From JANMJD01 sp963828405 (lineage in GTDB: Bacteria; Actinomycetota; Acidimicrobiia; Acidimicrobiales; Ilumatobacteraceae): DNA of 64,000 nt. Below are positions 50,260-58,929 of this stretch, piece after piece. The notes beneath the pieces were generated by a model, which was not told where the DNA came from, did not search any database, and saw only the letters and a program-made list of their open reading frames with translations. Location of the stretch: positions 2,914,001 to 2,978,000 of the forward strand of contig CAWHEG010000031.1 in assembly GCA_963828405.1 (NCBI GenBank), read 5' to 3'. Each line of letters opens with the position of its first letter. Within the stretch, counting starts at the first letter, position 1. Both the position numbers and the translations under genes were made by a program.

Positions 50260-50288
50260 GCGCCTGGGCCGGGCCGCCGGGCGACCGC

Positions 50289-50294
50289 TAGGCT
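50289..50294 (+). promoter_or_regulatory. -10 element of the aldolase gene
   Basis: TAGGCT with a predicted leader of about 57 nt that ends in AAGGAG before the GTG at 50358. Confidence 0.45.
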
Positions 50295-50357
50295 CGGCGC
50301 GTACACGGCGCGTGGTCGCGAGAATCGCGCGCTCCGACCACGCAACAAGGAGTACCT

Positions 50358-51413
50358 GTGGACATCGCCTCGCTCCTCGGTGACGACGCCGAATCGCTGC
50401 TGTCGCACACCTGTGCCGGCATCACGAAGGACAGCCTGACCCTCCCCGGCGCAGACTTCATCGATCGGTCACTCGCCACGAGCGATCGTTCCGTCGCCGT
50501 GTTGCGCAACCTGGCGGCGATGTACGACCACGGACGCCTGGCCGGCACCGGCTACCTGTCGATCCTCCCCGTCGATCAGGGGATCGAGCACTCAGCGGCG
50601 GCGTCGTTCGCGCCGAACCCCGCCTACTTCGACCCGGCGAACATCTGCCGGCTGGCCGTCGAGGGCGGGTGCAATGCCGTGGCCTCCACATTCGGCGTGC
50701 TCGGCGCGGTGAGCCGCCGCTACGCGCACAAGATCCCGTTCATCGTGAAGCTCAACCACAACGAGTTGATGACCTATCCGAACCGGTTCGATCAGGTGAT
50801 GTTCGGCACGGCCCGCCAGGCCTTCGACATCGGCGCGATGGGTGTCGGAGCGACGATCTACTTCGGTTCCGAGGCGTCGACACGGCAGTTGCAGGAGGTG
50901 TCGCAGGCATTCAAGGAAGCCCACGACCTCGGGATGTTCACCGTGCTGTGGTGCTACACGCGCAACGACGCCTTCAAGCGAGACGGCATCGATTACCACC
51001 TCTCCGCCGATCTGACCGGCCAGGCCAATCACCTGGGCGTGACGATCGAGGCCGACATCATCAAGCAGAAGCTCCCCGAGAACAACGGCGGATACACGGC
51101 GTTGGGCGCCGGCTACGGCAAGACGTCGAAGCTTGTCTACGAACGGCTGACCACCGACCACCCGATCGACCTGGCCCGCTGGCAGGTGGCCAACTGCTAC
51201 ATGGGTCGGATCGGCCTGATCAACTCGGGCGGTGAGTCGAAGGGCGCCGGTGACCTGGCCGCCGCGGTCAAGACCGCGGTGATCAACAAGCGAGCGGCGG
51301 GGCAGGGCCTGATCTCGGGCCGTAAGGCCTTCCAGCGACCGATGGCCGATGGGATCGCCCTGTTGCACGCCATCCAGGACGTCTACCTCGACGACTCGAT
51401 CACCATCGCCTGA
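50358..51413 (+). CDS. Fructose-bisphosphate aldolase, class I (DhnA/FbaB type)
   Basis: Cleaves fructose 1,6-bisphosphate in glycolysis, using a Schiff-base lysine and no metal. 351 aa. LSILPVDQGIEHSA, PFIVKLNHNELMTYP, MGVGATIYFGSE and GQGLISGRKAFQRP are typical of the archaeal-type class I group. GTG with AAGGAG 6 bp upstream. Confidence 0.93.
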   Translation: MDIASLLGDDAESLLSHTCAGITKDSLTLPGADFIDRSLATSDRSVAVLRNLAAMYDHGRLAGTGYLSILPVDQGIEHSAAASFAPNPAYFDPANICRLAVEGGCNAVASTFGVLGAVSRRYAHKIPFIVKLNHNELMTYPNRFDQVMFGTARQAFDIGAMGVGATIYFGSEASTRQLQEVSQAFKEAHDLGMFTVLWCYTRNDAFKRDGIDYHLSADLTGQANHLGVTIEADIIKQKLPENNGGYTALGAGYGKTSKLVYERLTTDHPIDLARWQVANCYMGRIGLINSGGESKGAGDLAAAVKTAVINKRAAGQGLISGRKAFQRPMADGIALLHAIQDVYLDDSITIA

Positions 51414-51635
51414 TCCGACAGTTCCCGGGTGGTGGCTGCGACTTGGGTCCCTGCCGCCCGACGGCGGGCTCGATCGCATTAGTCGATGCTCCGGTCCTGA
51501 GTCATCTGTAATAGTGATGTTCGATCGCCTCGGCCCGTCGGATGATCCACGTCGTCGGACGGTTGCGTGTGTAGCTTGAGCAGCGCAGCGCAGCCCTCGG
51601 GAGCTGCGGGATTCCCCACCGAGAAAGGGTGGTCC
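51414..51635 (+). other. Intergenic region before korA
   Basis: 222 bp without a gene. A weak hairpin (CCGCC, CGAC loop, GGCGG) at about 51457-51470 may end the aldolase transcript. TAGCTT near 51572 and a TAATAG stretch near 51511 are possible -10 elements. A run AAAGGGTGG precedes the korA ATG. Nothing else recognisable. Confidence 0.4.
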
Positions 51636-53510
51636 ATGACCGACATCGTCGATCGGCCTTCGGCGGACGCGGAGTCCGTCTCCAGGGTCGTGGTGAGGTT
51701 CGCCGGTGATTCCGGTGACGGGATGCAACTGACGGGCGACCGCTTCACCGCGGTCAGCGCCTCGTTCGGCAACGACCTCTCGACACTTCCGGACTTCCCG
51801 GCCGAGATCCGGGCTCCGGCGGGGACGGTCCACGGGGTGTCGAGCTTCCAGGTGCAGATCTCCGACCACGACATCACCACGCCCGGCGACACGTGCGATC
51901 TCCTCGTGGCGATGAACCCGGCGGCGCTCGTCGCCGATCTTCGCCGGCTCCGCCTCGGGGGCGTGCTGATCGTCAACAGCGACACCTTCGACGAGCGCAA
52001 CCTCGAGAAGGCGGGCAGGACCGTCAACCCGCTCACCGACGGGAGCCTCGCCTCGTTCAAGCTGATCGAGGTGCCGATGACCTCGCTGACCAAGGACGCC
52101 ACGGCGCCCTTGGGCGTCAAGCCGCGTGACGCCGACCGGTCGAAGAACTTCTTCGCCCTCGGCCTGATCTCGTGGCTGTACTCCCGCCCGGTCGACCCGA
52201 CACTGTCATGGATCGACGAGCGTTTCGCCACGAACGATCTGGTCCGCCAGTCGAATCGAACGGCGTTCGTCGCCGGGTGGAACTTCGGCGAGACGGCCGA
52301 GCTGTTCGACCACCGCTACCAGATCGCGCCGGCCCACCTGCCCGCCGGGGAGTACACGCAGATCAGCGGGAACACCGCGCTGGCCTGGGGAATCGTGGCT
52401 GCCGGGCAGCTGGCCCGGCTGCCGGTCTTCCTCGGGAGCTATCCGATCACCCCGGCGTCCGACATCCTCCACGAGCTGTCGAAGCACAAGAGCTTCGGCG
52501 TGCGCACCCTGCAGGCGGAGGACGAGATCGCCGCCGCCGGTATGGCACTCGGGGCGGCCTTCGCCGGCCATCTCGGATTCACCACGACGAGCGGCCCCGG
52601 CGTGGCGTTGAAGAGCGAGACGATGAGCCTCGCCGTCTCGCTGGAGCTGCCGCTGGTGCTGGTCGACATCCAGCGGGGAGGCCCGTCGACGGGCCTGCCG
52701 ACCAAGACCGAGGCCGCCGACCTGAACATCGCCCTCTACGGCCGCCATGCGGAGGCGCCGCTGCCCGTCGTCGCCGCCCACGGCCCTGCGCACTGCTTCG
52801 AGGCGGTCATCGAGGCCAGCCGTCTGGCGCTGAAGTACCGGACGCCGGTGATCCTGCTCTCCGACGGGTACATCGCCAACGGCGCCGAGCCGTGGCTGCT
52901 TCCCGACATCGCCTCGCTGCCCGACATCTCGGTGCCCTTCGCCGAGGGGTACAACCACGTCAACGCGGCCGGGCAGGCGGAGTTCTGGCCATACCTGCGG
53001 GATCCCGTGACGCTGGCACGTCCGTGGGCGATCCCGGGAACGCCGCACCTGATGCACCGCGTCGGCGGCCTCGAGAAGCAGGACGGCAGCGGCAACATCG
53101 ACTACACCCCCGAGAACCACGAACGGATGGTGCGGCTGCGGGCCGCCAAGATCGCCGGCATCGCCGCGGACATCCCGCCGGCGACGGTTGCCGGTGACGA
53201 GGACGCAGACGTCTGTGTGCTCGCCTGGGGTTCGACCTGGGCGGCGATCCACGCCGCCGTTGAACGGCTGCGACGGGGTGGCGACAAGGTGGCCTGGGTC
53301 CACCTCGTCCATCTCAATCCACTGCCGGCGAACCTCGGCGACCTCCTGCGACGATACCGAAAGGTCGTGGTACCCGAGCTGAACCTCGGTCAACTGTGCC
53401 GCCTGGTGCGCTCGGAGTACCTCGTCGACGCCATCTCGGTCAGCAAGGTGCAGGGCCTTCCGTTCACGTCGGACGAACTCGAAACGGCCATCAAGGGGGT
53501 GTTGTCGTGA
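51636..53510 (+). CDS. korA: 2-oxoacid:ferredoxin oxidoreductase, alpha (fused gamma-alpha) subunit
   Basis: Oxidative decarboxylation of 2-oxoglutarate (by family) with reduction of ferredoxin; an alternative to the 2-oxoglutarate dehydrogenase complex. 624 aa. The gamma domain comes first (VVRFAGDSGDGMQLTGDRF, residues 15-200). The alpha pyrimidine-binding domain follows (GSYPITPASDILHELSKH, QAEDEIAAAGMALGAAFAG, DIQRGGPSTGLPTKTEAADL). Ends in domain II (CVLAWGSTWAAIHAAVERL). Overlaps korB by GTGA. Confidence 0.95.
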   Translation: MTDIVDRPSADAESVSRVVVRFAGDSGDGMQLTGDRFTAVSASFGNDLSTLPDFPAEIRAPAGTVHGVSSFQVQISDHDITTPGDTCDLLVAMNPAALVADLRRLRLGGVLIVNSDTFDERNLEKAGRTVNPLTDGSLASFKLIEVPMTSLTKDATAPLGVKPRDADRSKNFFALGLISWLYSRPVDPTLSWIDERFATNDLVRQSNRTAFVAGWNFGETAELFDHRYQIAPAHLPAGEYTQISGNTALAWGIVAAGQLARLPVFLGSYPITPASDILHELSKHKSFGVRTLQAEDEIAAAGMALGAAFAGHLGFTTTSGPGVALKSETMSLAVSLELPLVLVDIQRGGPSTGLPTKTEAADLNIALYGRHAEAPLPVVAAHGPAHCFEAVIEASRLALKYRTPVILLSDGYIANGAEPWLLPDIASLPDISVPFAEGYNHVNAAGQAEFWPYLRDPVTLARPWAIPGTPHLMHRVGGLEKQDGSGNIDYTPENHERMVRLRAAKIAGIAADIPPATVAGDEDADVCVLAWGSTWAAIHAAVERLRRGGDKVAWVHLVHLNPLPANLGDLLRRYRKVVVPELNLGQLCRLVRSEYLVDAISVSKVQGLPFTSDELETAIKGVLS

Positions 53511-54529
53511 CCGATCTCGCCATTCCACTCACGACGAAGAAGGACTGGACCAGCGATCAGGAAGTGCGCTGGTGCCCGGGATGCGGGGACTACGGGATCC
53601 TGCAGGCCGTGCAGATGCTGATGCCGGAACTGGGTGTCGCTCCGGAGAACACGGTCTTCGTCAGTGGCATCGGATGCTCCAGCCGGTTCCCGTACTACAT
53701 GAACACCTACGGCATCCACAGCATCCACGGGCGTGCGCCGGCCATCGCCACCGGGATCAAGGCGGCTCGGCCCGATCTCGACGTGTGGGTGATCACCGGC
53801 GACGGCGACGGGCTGTCGATCGGGGGTAACCACCTCATCCATGCGCTACGGCGCAACGTCAACCTGACGATCGTGCTGTTCAACAACCGGATCTACGGGC
53901 TCACCAAAGGTCAGTTCTCGCCGACCTCCGAGGTCGGCAAGGTCACCAAGTCGACGCCGCTCGGTTCGGTCGATCCACCGTTCAACCCGCTCGCCGTGGC
54001 CCTCGGTGCCGAGGCGAGCTTCGTCGCCCGCACGCACGATCTCGACCGCAAGCACATGATGGAGACGTTCCGCGCGGCACACGACCACCAGGGGGCGGCA
54101 TTCGTCGAGGTGTTCCAGAACTGCAACGTGTTCAACGACGGCCAGTTCGAGGACATCATCGGGCGCGAGAACCGTGAGGCGATGCTGATCAACCTGCGTG
54201 ACGGTGAGCCCATCCGCTTCGGCAAGGGCGGCGTCCATGGCGTCGTCATGGGCACCGACGGCCAGCTCAGGATCGTCGACGTGGCCACCGTCGGCGACGA
54301 CGCAATCCTGCGCCACGATGCTCGGCGGCTCGACCCGAGCCTCGCCTTCGCCCTCGCCCGGCTCTCGACCAACGATCACTCGCCGACGCCGATCGGCGTG
54401 TTCCGCGACATCGAGCGACCGGAGTACTCCAGCGCGATGGGCCGCCAGTTGGTGGCGGCCAGCGAGCGCAAGGGCCCCGGGAACCTCGCCGACCTGCTCC
54501 GCTCGAACGGAACCTGGTTCGTCGACTGA
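53507..54529 (+). CDS. korB: 2-oxoacid:ferredoxin oxidoreductase, beta subunit
   Basis: 340 aa. Binds thiamine diphosphate (GDGDGLSIGGNHLIHALRRN and NNRIYGLTKGQ) and a [4Fe-4S] cluster (WCPGCGDYG, GIGCSSR). GTG overlaps the korA stop by 4 bp. Lacks its own ferredoxin gene in the window. Converges on the DUF1015 gene with a 25-bp gap. Confidence 0.96.
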   Translation: MTDLAIPLTTKKDWTSDQEVRWCPGCGDYGILQAVQMLMPELGVAPENTVFVSGIGCSSRFPYYMNTYGIHSIHGRAPAIATGIKAARPDLDVWVITGDGDGLSIGGNHLIHALRRNVNLTIVLFNNRIYGLTKGQFSPTSEVGKVTKSTPLGSVDPPFNPLAVALGAEASFVARTHDLDRKHMMETFRAAHDHQGAAFVEVFQNCNVFNDGQFEDIIGRENREAMLINLRDGEPIRFGKGGVHGVVMGTDGQLRIVDVATVGDDAILRHDARRLDPSLAFALARLSTNDHSPTPIGVFRDIERPEYSSAMGRQLVAASERKGPGNLADLLRSNGTWFVD

Positions 54530-54554
54530 ACTCGGCCCGCCGGCCGGCGCGCGC

Positions 54555-55745
54555 TCACTCGAGCGGGCGGATCACCAGCCCGGTGCGCAGCTTCGGCGTG
54601 AAGAACGTCGACTTCGGGGGCATCAGCAGGCCCTCCTCGGCGGTGCGGCGGATCTCGTCGATGCCGGTGGGGCGGATCAGGACGCCGGCGGCGGCTTGCC
54701 CAGCGGCGACCATCGCCGTGACGTTGGCGACGCCGTGCTGGTACCCGACGGTGTGCTCGAAGCCGTCGAGCGCGTGCTCGAGCAGGGCGCCGTCGAGGTT
54801 ACGCACCCCGGCGAACCGGTCCGGCCGCGGGGTGAGCCACGTGCCTGTCCCGTCGGCGTGGACGAAGCACAGGCAGCCCCGCCCGACGAGCTGCGGGGTG
54901 ACCGCCGGCGTAAGCATCCCCGCCGGCGACACCTCGAAGAACGCCGACAGCCGGGCGAGGAGATCGGCGGGAGCCACGTCGCGGTAGATCCGGTGGATGG
55001 CGTCGATGCTGAGCTGGTCCTCGACCAGCTCAGCGAGGTAGGTCATCGTCAGCTCGGCCTGGCCGGCGGTGCCGCCCGATGCCCTGCGGCACTCGTCACG
55101 GTACACCCGACTGATCGCGTAGCGGTGGTGGCCGTCGGCGATGAGCACCGGTTTGGCCTCGACGGCCCGGCGGATCGATTCGATCCGCGCCGGGTCGTCG
55201 ACCCGCTCGACGGTGTGGGTGACCCCGTCGACGGTCACCGATCCGATCGGCTCGCCGGGTTCGGCGAGCAACGACGACAGCCCCGTCGTGAGCGACAGAC
55301 CCCAGACTGGGGAGAGGTTCGCCCGGGTGGCACGGGTGAGGTCGAGGCGGTCGGTCTTGGCCTTGGGGGTGGTTCGCTCGTGGGGGAGCACGCCCCCCGC
55401 CCCCTCGTCGACGACCTCGAGGCCGCCGATCACCCCGACGGTCGCCCGTCGCTGCCCGGCCTCGTCAACGAAGACCATGCGGTAGAGGGTGTACGACGGG
55501 TGTGGGTCGCGGACCATCACCCCGTCGGTCAGCCAGCGGCCGAGCAGCTCTGCCGCCCGGTCGTAGCGCAGCGGTCCGGCGGACTCGCGGGGGACGTCGA
55601 CGTGGACGATGTTGGCAGCGTGGCGTGTCTGGAGGTCGTCGAGGTCGGCTTCGGAGAGCACGTCGTACGGAGGGGCCACCACATCGTCGAGCGACAGGCG
55701 CTCGAGGTTGTAGCGCACGGCGGGGAACGGTTCGAATCTCGGCAC
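54555..55745 (-). CDS. DUF1015 family protein
   Basis: 396 aa. FEPFPAVRYNLERLSLDDVV, VAPPYDVLSEADLDDLQ, LIADGHHRYAISRVYRDE and LMPPKSTFFTPKL are the family hallmarks; the HHRY stretch is the likely active-site region. The family is related to the ParB/SerK fold, and some members are reported as free-serine kinases; activity here is not known. The GTG at 55745 gives the family-typical N-terminus; a longer frame upstream is not conserved. Divergent from the HAD gene with a 54-bp gap. Confidence 0.88.
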   Translation of the reverse strand: MPRFEPFPAVRYNLERLSLDDVVAPPYDVLSEADLDDLQTRHAANIVHVDVPRESAGPLRYDRAAELLGRWLTDGVMVRDPHPSYTLYRMVFVDEAGQRRATVGVIGGLEVVDEGAGGVLPHERTTPKAKTDRLDLTRATRANLSPVWGLSLTTGLSSLLAEPGEPIGSVTVDGVTHTVERVDDPARIESIRRAVEAKPVLIADGHHRYAISRVYRDECRRASGGTAGQAELTMTYLAELVEDQLSIDAIHRIYRDVAPADLLARLSAFFEVSPAGMLTPAVTPQLVGRGCLCFVHADGTGTWLTPRPDRFAGVRNLDGALLEHALDGFEHTVGYQHGVANVTAMVAAGQAAAGVLIRPTGIDEIRRTAEEGLLMPPKSTFFTPKLRTGLVIRPLE

Positions 55746-55799
55746 ACCACCAGGCTTGCATCTCCCCGGGCCGCGGCGCGCATGGCACGATGGCTGACC

Positions 55800-56576
55800 A
55801 TGCCGACACCGCCCCCTCTCGTGCTCTGCGATCTGGACGGGGTGGTCTGGCTCGCCCACCGGCCGATCGCCGGCTCGGTCGAAGCGATCGCCCGACTGCG
55901 CGCCGCCGGCCACCGGGTGGTCTTCGTGACCAACAACTCATCGGCACTCGTCGCTGAGCAGGAGGTTGCGCTCGCCCGGATCGGGATACCCGCCGTCGGC
56001 GACGTGCTGACGTCGGCGCAGGCTGCCGCCCTGCTCGTCGCCCCCGGTGAACGTGTGCACGTGTGCGGCGGCCCCGGGGTGCGTGAGGCCGTCGAGCGCC
56101 GGGGTGCGCTGGTGGTCGACGACGACACCGAACAGGCCGATGCCGTGATCGTCGGCTTCCACCGCGACTTCGACTACGAGGGCCTCCGCCGGGCCGCCGC
56201 CCAGGTACGAGGCGGAGCACGGCTGATCGGTACGAACGACGACGTGACCTATCCGACTCCCGACGGCGTGATCCCGGGGGGAGGCGCCATCCTCGCCGCC
56301 GTGGCCGCGGCCTCCGAGACGGTGCCCGTCGTCGCCGGCAAGCCGCACGAGCCCGCCGCCCGACTGGTCCGCGACATCGTCGGGGACACCGGGCGCGCCG
56401 TGATGGTCGGCGACCGCCCCTCGACCGACGGCCGCTTCGCCGGCACGTTGGGCTGTCGGTTTGCGCTGGTCGACTCCGGCGTGACGGGTGCGGGGGAGAC
56501 GAGTGACCCGCCGGCGGATCTCCGCGGCGCCGACCTCGCCGCCATCGCCGATCTGCTCCTCTCCCCACCGGCGTAG
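55800..56576 (+). CDS. HAD-superfamily phosphatase, NagD-like (type IIA)
   Basis: 258 aa. Motif I LVLCDLDGVVW (nucleophile Asp), motif II VFVTNNSSAL, cap domain C2 in the middle, Lys in VVAGKPHEPAARLV, and motif III MVGDRPSTDGRFA. Phosphate-ester hydrolase; substrate unknown. Stands before the histone-like/tlyA/nadK/recN run with a 60-bp gap. Confidence 0.9.
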   Translation: MPTPPPLVLCDLDGVVWLAHRPIAGSVEAIARLRAAGHRVVFVTNNSSALVAEQEVALARIGIPAVGDVLTSAQAAALLVAPGERVHVCGGPGVREAVERRGALVVDDDTEQADAVIVGFHRDFDYEGLRRAAAQVRGGARLIGTNDDVTYPTPDGVIPGGGAILAAVAAASETVPVVAGKPHEPAARLVRDIVGDTGRAVMVGDRPSTDGRFAGTLGCRFALVDSGVTGAGETSDPPADLRGADLAAIADLLLSPPA

Positions 56577-56624
56577 GCGGTGGAGTCGTTACCGGGGATG
56601 GCGACGGCTGCGCGATCCCAGCGA

Positions 56625-56630
56625 TAGCGT
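56625..56630 (+). promoter_or_regulatory. -10 element of the phasin-like gene, leaderless
   Basis: TAGCGT followed by 6 bp and the ATG at 56637; no ribosome binding site. Confidence 0.6.
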
Positions 56631-56636
56631 GGGGAT

Positions 56637-57278
56637 ATGGCCAAAAACGACCTGATCAAGCGCCTGTTGGACTCCGGGATCGCATTCACCCAGATGAGTC
56701 AATCGAAGGCGGAGGCACTCACCAAGGACCTCGTCCAGCAGGGTGAGATCAAGCGCAAGGAGGCGGCCAAGCTCGTCGACACCCTCGTCGACCGCGGCCG
56801 GGAGACGACGGATCGTCTCGTCGCCATGATCCAGGAGGAGGTGGCCCGGCAGGTCGGCCGTCTCAGCAACCAGGTCGACGATCTCGAGGCCCGCGTCGAG
56901 GAGCTCGCCGGCCGGATGGGCTTCCGGGCGACGTCGGAGCCGGCCCCGGCCGCCGCCGAAGCGAAGGCTCCGGCGCGTGCGGCGGCTGCGAAGGCGAAGG
57001 CTCCGGCGCGTGCGGCGGCTGCGAAGGCGAAGGCCCCAGCGGCCAAGCGCGCGGCGACCGCCAAGCCTGCCGCCGCCACGGTCGCCCCCACCGCAGCTGC
57101 GTCGGAGGCCACCACCGCTTCGTCGGGAGCCCGGCCCACGGCACGCCGGGCCGCGGCCACCAAGGCGTCCTCCGCCCGCGCGGCGGCCCCGAAGGCCGTC
57201 GCGACGAAGGCGACGGGCGCAGGCCGGACGGCGGCGCCCCGCCGGTCAGCCGCCGCCAAGGCCGCCGACGCCGGCTGA
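56637..57278 (+). CDS. Phasin-like coiled-coil protein with histone-H1-like tail
   Basis: 213 aa. The N-terminal ~95 residues form amphipathic helices and a coiled coil (KEAAKLVDTLVDRGRETTDR, VARQVGRLSNQVDDLEARVE) like the PHA-granule regulator phasins. The rest is Ala/Lys/Pro-rich, with an 11-residue unit (KAPARAAAAKA) repeated twice, resembling H1-type DNA-binding tails. Located just before tlyA-nadK-recN. A role in PHA granules or in chromosome packing is inferred only. Confidence 0.75.
   Translation: MAKNDLIKRLLDSGIAFTQMSQSKAEALTKDLVQQGEIKRKEAAKLVDTLVDRGRETTDRLVAMIQEEVARQVGRLSNQVDDLEARVEELAGRMGFRATSEPAPAAAEAKAPARAAAAKAKAPARAAAAKAKAPAAKRAATAKPAAATVAPTAAASEATTASSGARPTARRAAATKASSARAAAPKAVATKATGAGRTAAPRRSAAAKAADAG
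56961..57030 (+). repeat. 33-bp tandem repeat in the phasin-like gene
   Basis: A 33-bp unit encoding KAPARAAAAKA occurs twice in a row, followed by a diverged partial copy, in the Lys/Ala/Pro tail. Confidence 0.8.
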
Positions 57279-57281
57279 CGA

Positions 57282-58034
57282 ATGCCCTCGGTCCGGCGTC
57301 GTCTCGACGTCGAGCTGCTCCGCCGGCGCCTCACGACGACGCGTCGGGAGGCGATCAGCATGATCGAGGCGGGCCGGGTGACGGTCGGGGGCGTGATCGC
57401 CGACAAGCCCGCACGGCTCGTCGCCACCTCGGAGCCGATCACCATCGTCGGCGCCGCTCGGCGCTTCGTGAGCCGGGGCGGCGAGAAGCTGGAGGCGGCG
57501 CTCGCGGCCTTCGCCGTCGATGTCGTCGGGCTGCGGGCGCTGGACGCCGGCGCCTCCACCGGCGGGTTCACCGATTGCCTGCTCCAACGCGGCGCCGGGC
57601 ATGTCGTGGCGCTCGACGTCGGCCATGCCCAGCTCCACGAGCGGGTGCGTGGAGACCCCCGGGTGACGGTGATCGAACGGTTCAACGTGCGCTCGGTGAC
57701 ACCGTCCGACATCGGCGGCCTCGTCGGGCTGGTCGTCGCCGACCTGTCGTTCATCTCGCTGACGGTCGTGCTCCCCGCCCTGCTCGGCGTCTGCAGGCCC
57801 CGGGCCGACATGGTGATGCTCGTCAAACCCCAGTTCGAGGCGGGCCGGCGCGAGGTCGGCAGAGGCCGCGGGATCATCAGCGACCCGGCGATCCATGAAC
57901 GTGTCCGCCTCGGGGTCGCCGACGCCCTGGGTGGCCTCGGTGCCGAGGTCGTGGGTTGGATCGACTCGCCGATCTATGGTGCCGACGGCAACAAGGAGTT
58001 TCTCGTGCACGCACGAGCGCCCGAGGAGACGTGA
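57282..58034 (+). CDS. tlyA: TlyA-family rRNA 2'-O-methyltransferase
   Basis: 250 aa. N-terminal S4 RNA-binding domain (RREAISMIEAGRVTVGG), linker with FVSRGGEKLEAAL, then an FtsJ-like methyltransferase with SAM loop LDAGASTGGFTDCLLQ, VVADLSFISL and LVKPQFEAGRREVG. TlyA methylates 16S C1409 and 23S C1920 in mycobacteria and affects capreomycin sensitivity. The ATG is 3 bp after the previous stop. Confidence 0.93.
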   Translation: MPSVRRRLDVELLRRRLTTTRREAISMIEAGRVTVGGVIADKPARLVATSEPITIVGAARRFVSRGGEKLEAALAAFAVDVVGLRALDAGASTGGFTDCLLQRGAGHVVALDVGHAQLHERVRGDPRVTVIERFNVRSVTPSDIGGLVGLVVADLSFISLTVVLPALLGVCRPRADMVMLVKPQFEAGRREVGRGRGIISDPAIHERVRLGVADALGGLGAEVVGWIDSPIYGADGNKEFLVHARAPEET

Positions 58035-58035
58035 C

Positions 58036-58890
58036 GTGGACATCCTGATCGTGGCTCACCACCAGCGGGCCGATGCCGTCAGCTTGGCGGTGCAGGCGGC
58101 AGACTGGCTGACCGAGCAGGGCCATGGCGTGTGGATGACGCCCGACGACGCCACCGCGCTCGGCCTCTCCCATCTGGCCGACGTACGGCCGGCCGGCCAG
58201 GCCGATCTGGTCCTCAGCCTGGGCGGCGACGGCACCATGCTGCGCACGTTCCAACTGCTCGACGGCGCCGAGGTGCCCGTGATCGGCGTCAACGTCGGCA
58301 TGCTCGGCTACCTCACCGAGGTCGAGCCCCCGGGGATGACCCACGCGCTCGACCGGTTCATGGCCGGCGATTACACCCTCGAGCAGCGGATGATGCTGGC
58401 GGTCCGTGTCGAGCGCGCCGCCGGACGCTCCGGAGGGCCGTCGACCTGGCGATCGCTGAACGAGGCGGTGCTCGAGAAGCACGAGTCCGGGCACACGGTG
58501 CGCCTTCAGGTGGGGATCGAGGGCGCCCGGTTCACGACGTACGAGGCCGACGGGCTGATCATCGCCACCCCCACCGGATCGACCGCCTATTCGCTCTCGG
58601 CTCGTGGCCCCGTCGTCTCGCCGACCCATCGGGCGATGGTGCTCACGCCGGTGTCGCCGCACATGCTGTTCGATCGATCGCTCGTCCTCGACCCGGATCA
58701 GGCCGTCGAGGTGGAGGTGATGGGCCATCGACCCGTCGCCCTCGCCGTCGACGGGCGCAAGGTGGCGAGCCTCGACGAAGGAGATACCGTCCGGTGCGTC
58801 GCCGCCGCCGAGGCGGCTCTCTTCGTGAGATTCGGCCGACGCCGTTTCCACCAGATCCTGAAGGCGAAGTTCGGGCTTGCAGATCGTTAG
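58036..58890 (+). CDS. nadK: NAD kinase
   Basis: Makes NADP from NAD. 284 aa. GGDG at 63-66 (LVLSLGGDGTMLRTFQL), GVNVGMLGYLTEVEP, NEAVLEKH, and ADGLIIATPTGSTAYSLSA are the family motifs. GTG at 58036 is one base after the tlyA stop, and GAGGAG lies upstream. Confidence 0.96.
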   Translation: MDILIVAHHQRADAVSLAVQAADWLTEQGHGVWMTPDDATALGLSHLADVRPAGQADLVLSLGGDGTMLRTFQLLDGAEVPVIGVNVGMLGYLTEVEPPGMTHALDRFMAGDYTLEQRMMLAVRVERAAGRSGGPSTWRSLNEAVLEKHESGHTVRLQVGIEGARFTTYEADGLIIATPTGSTAYSLSARGPVVSPTHRAMVLTPVSPHMLFDRSLVLDPDQAVEVEVMGHRPVALAVDGRKVASLDEGDTVRCVAAAEAALFVRFGRRRFHQILKAKFGLADR

Positions 58891-58929
58891 CGCCGCGCGC
58901 CGGCGAGTGGCGAGCCGAGAGGGGATTGC

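Noticed and set aside
55729..55753. tRNA-like 3' end (GGTTCGAATC followed by CACCACCA)
   Set aside because: The T-stem does not pair and no anticodon or D arm lies upstream; it is inside the start of the DUF1015 gene on the other strand.
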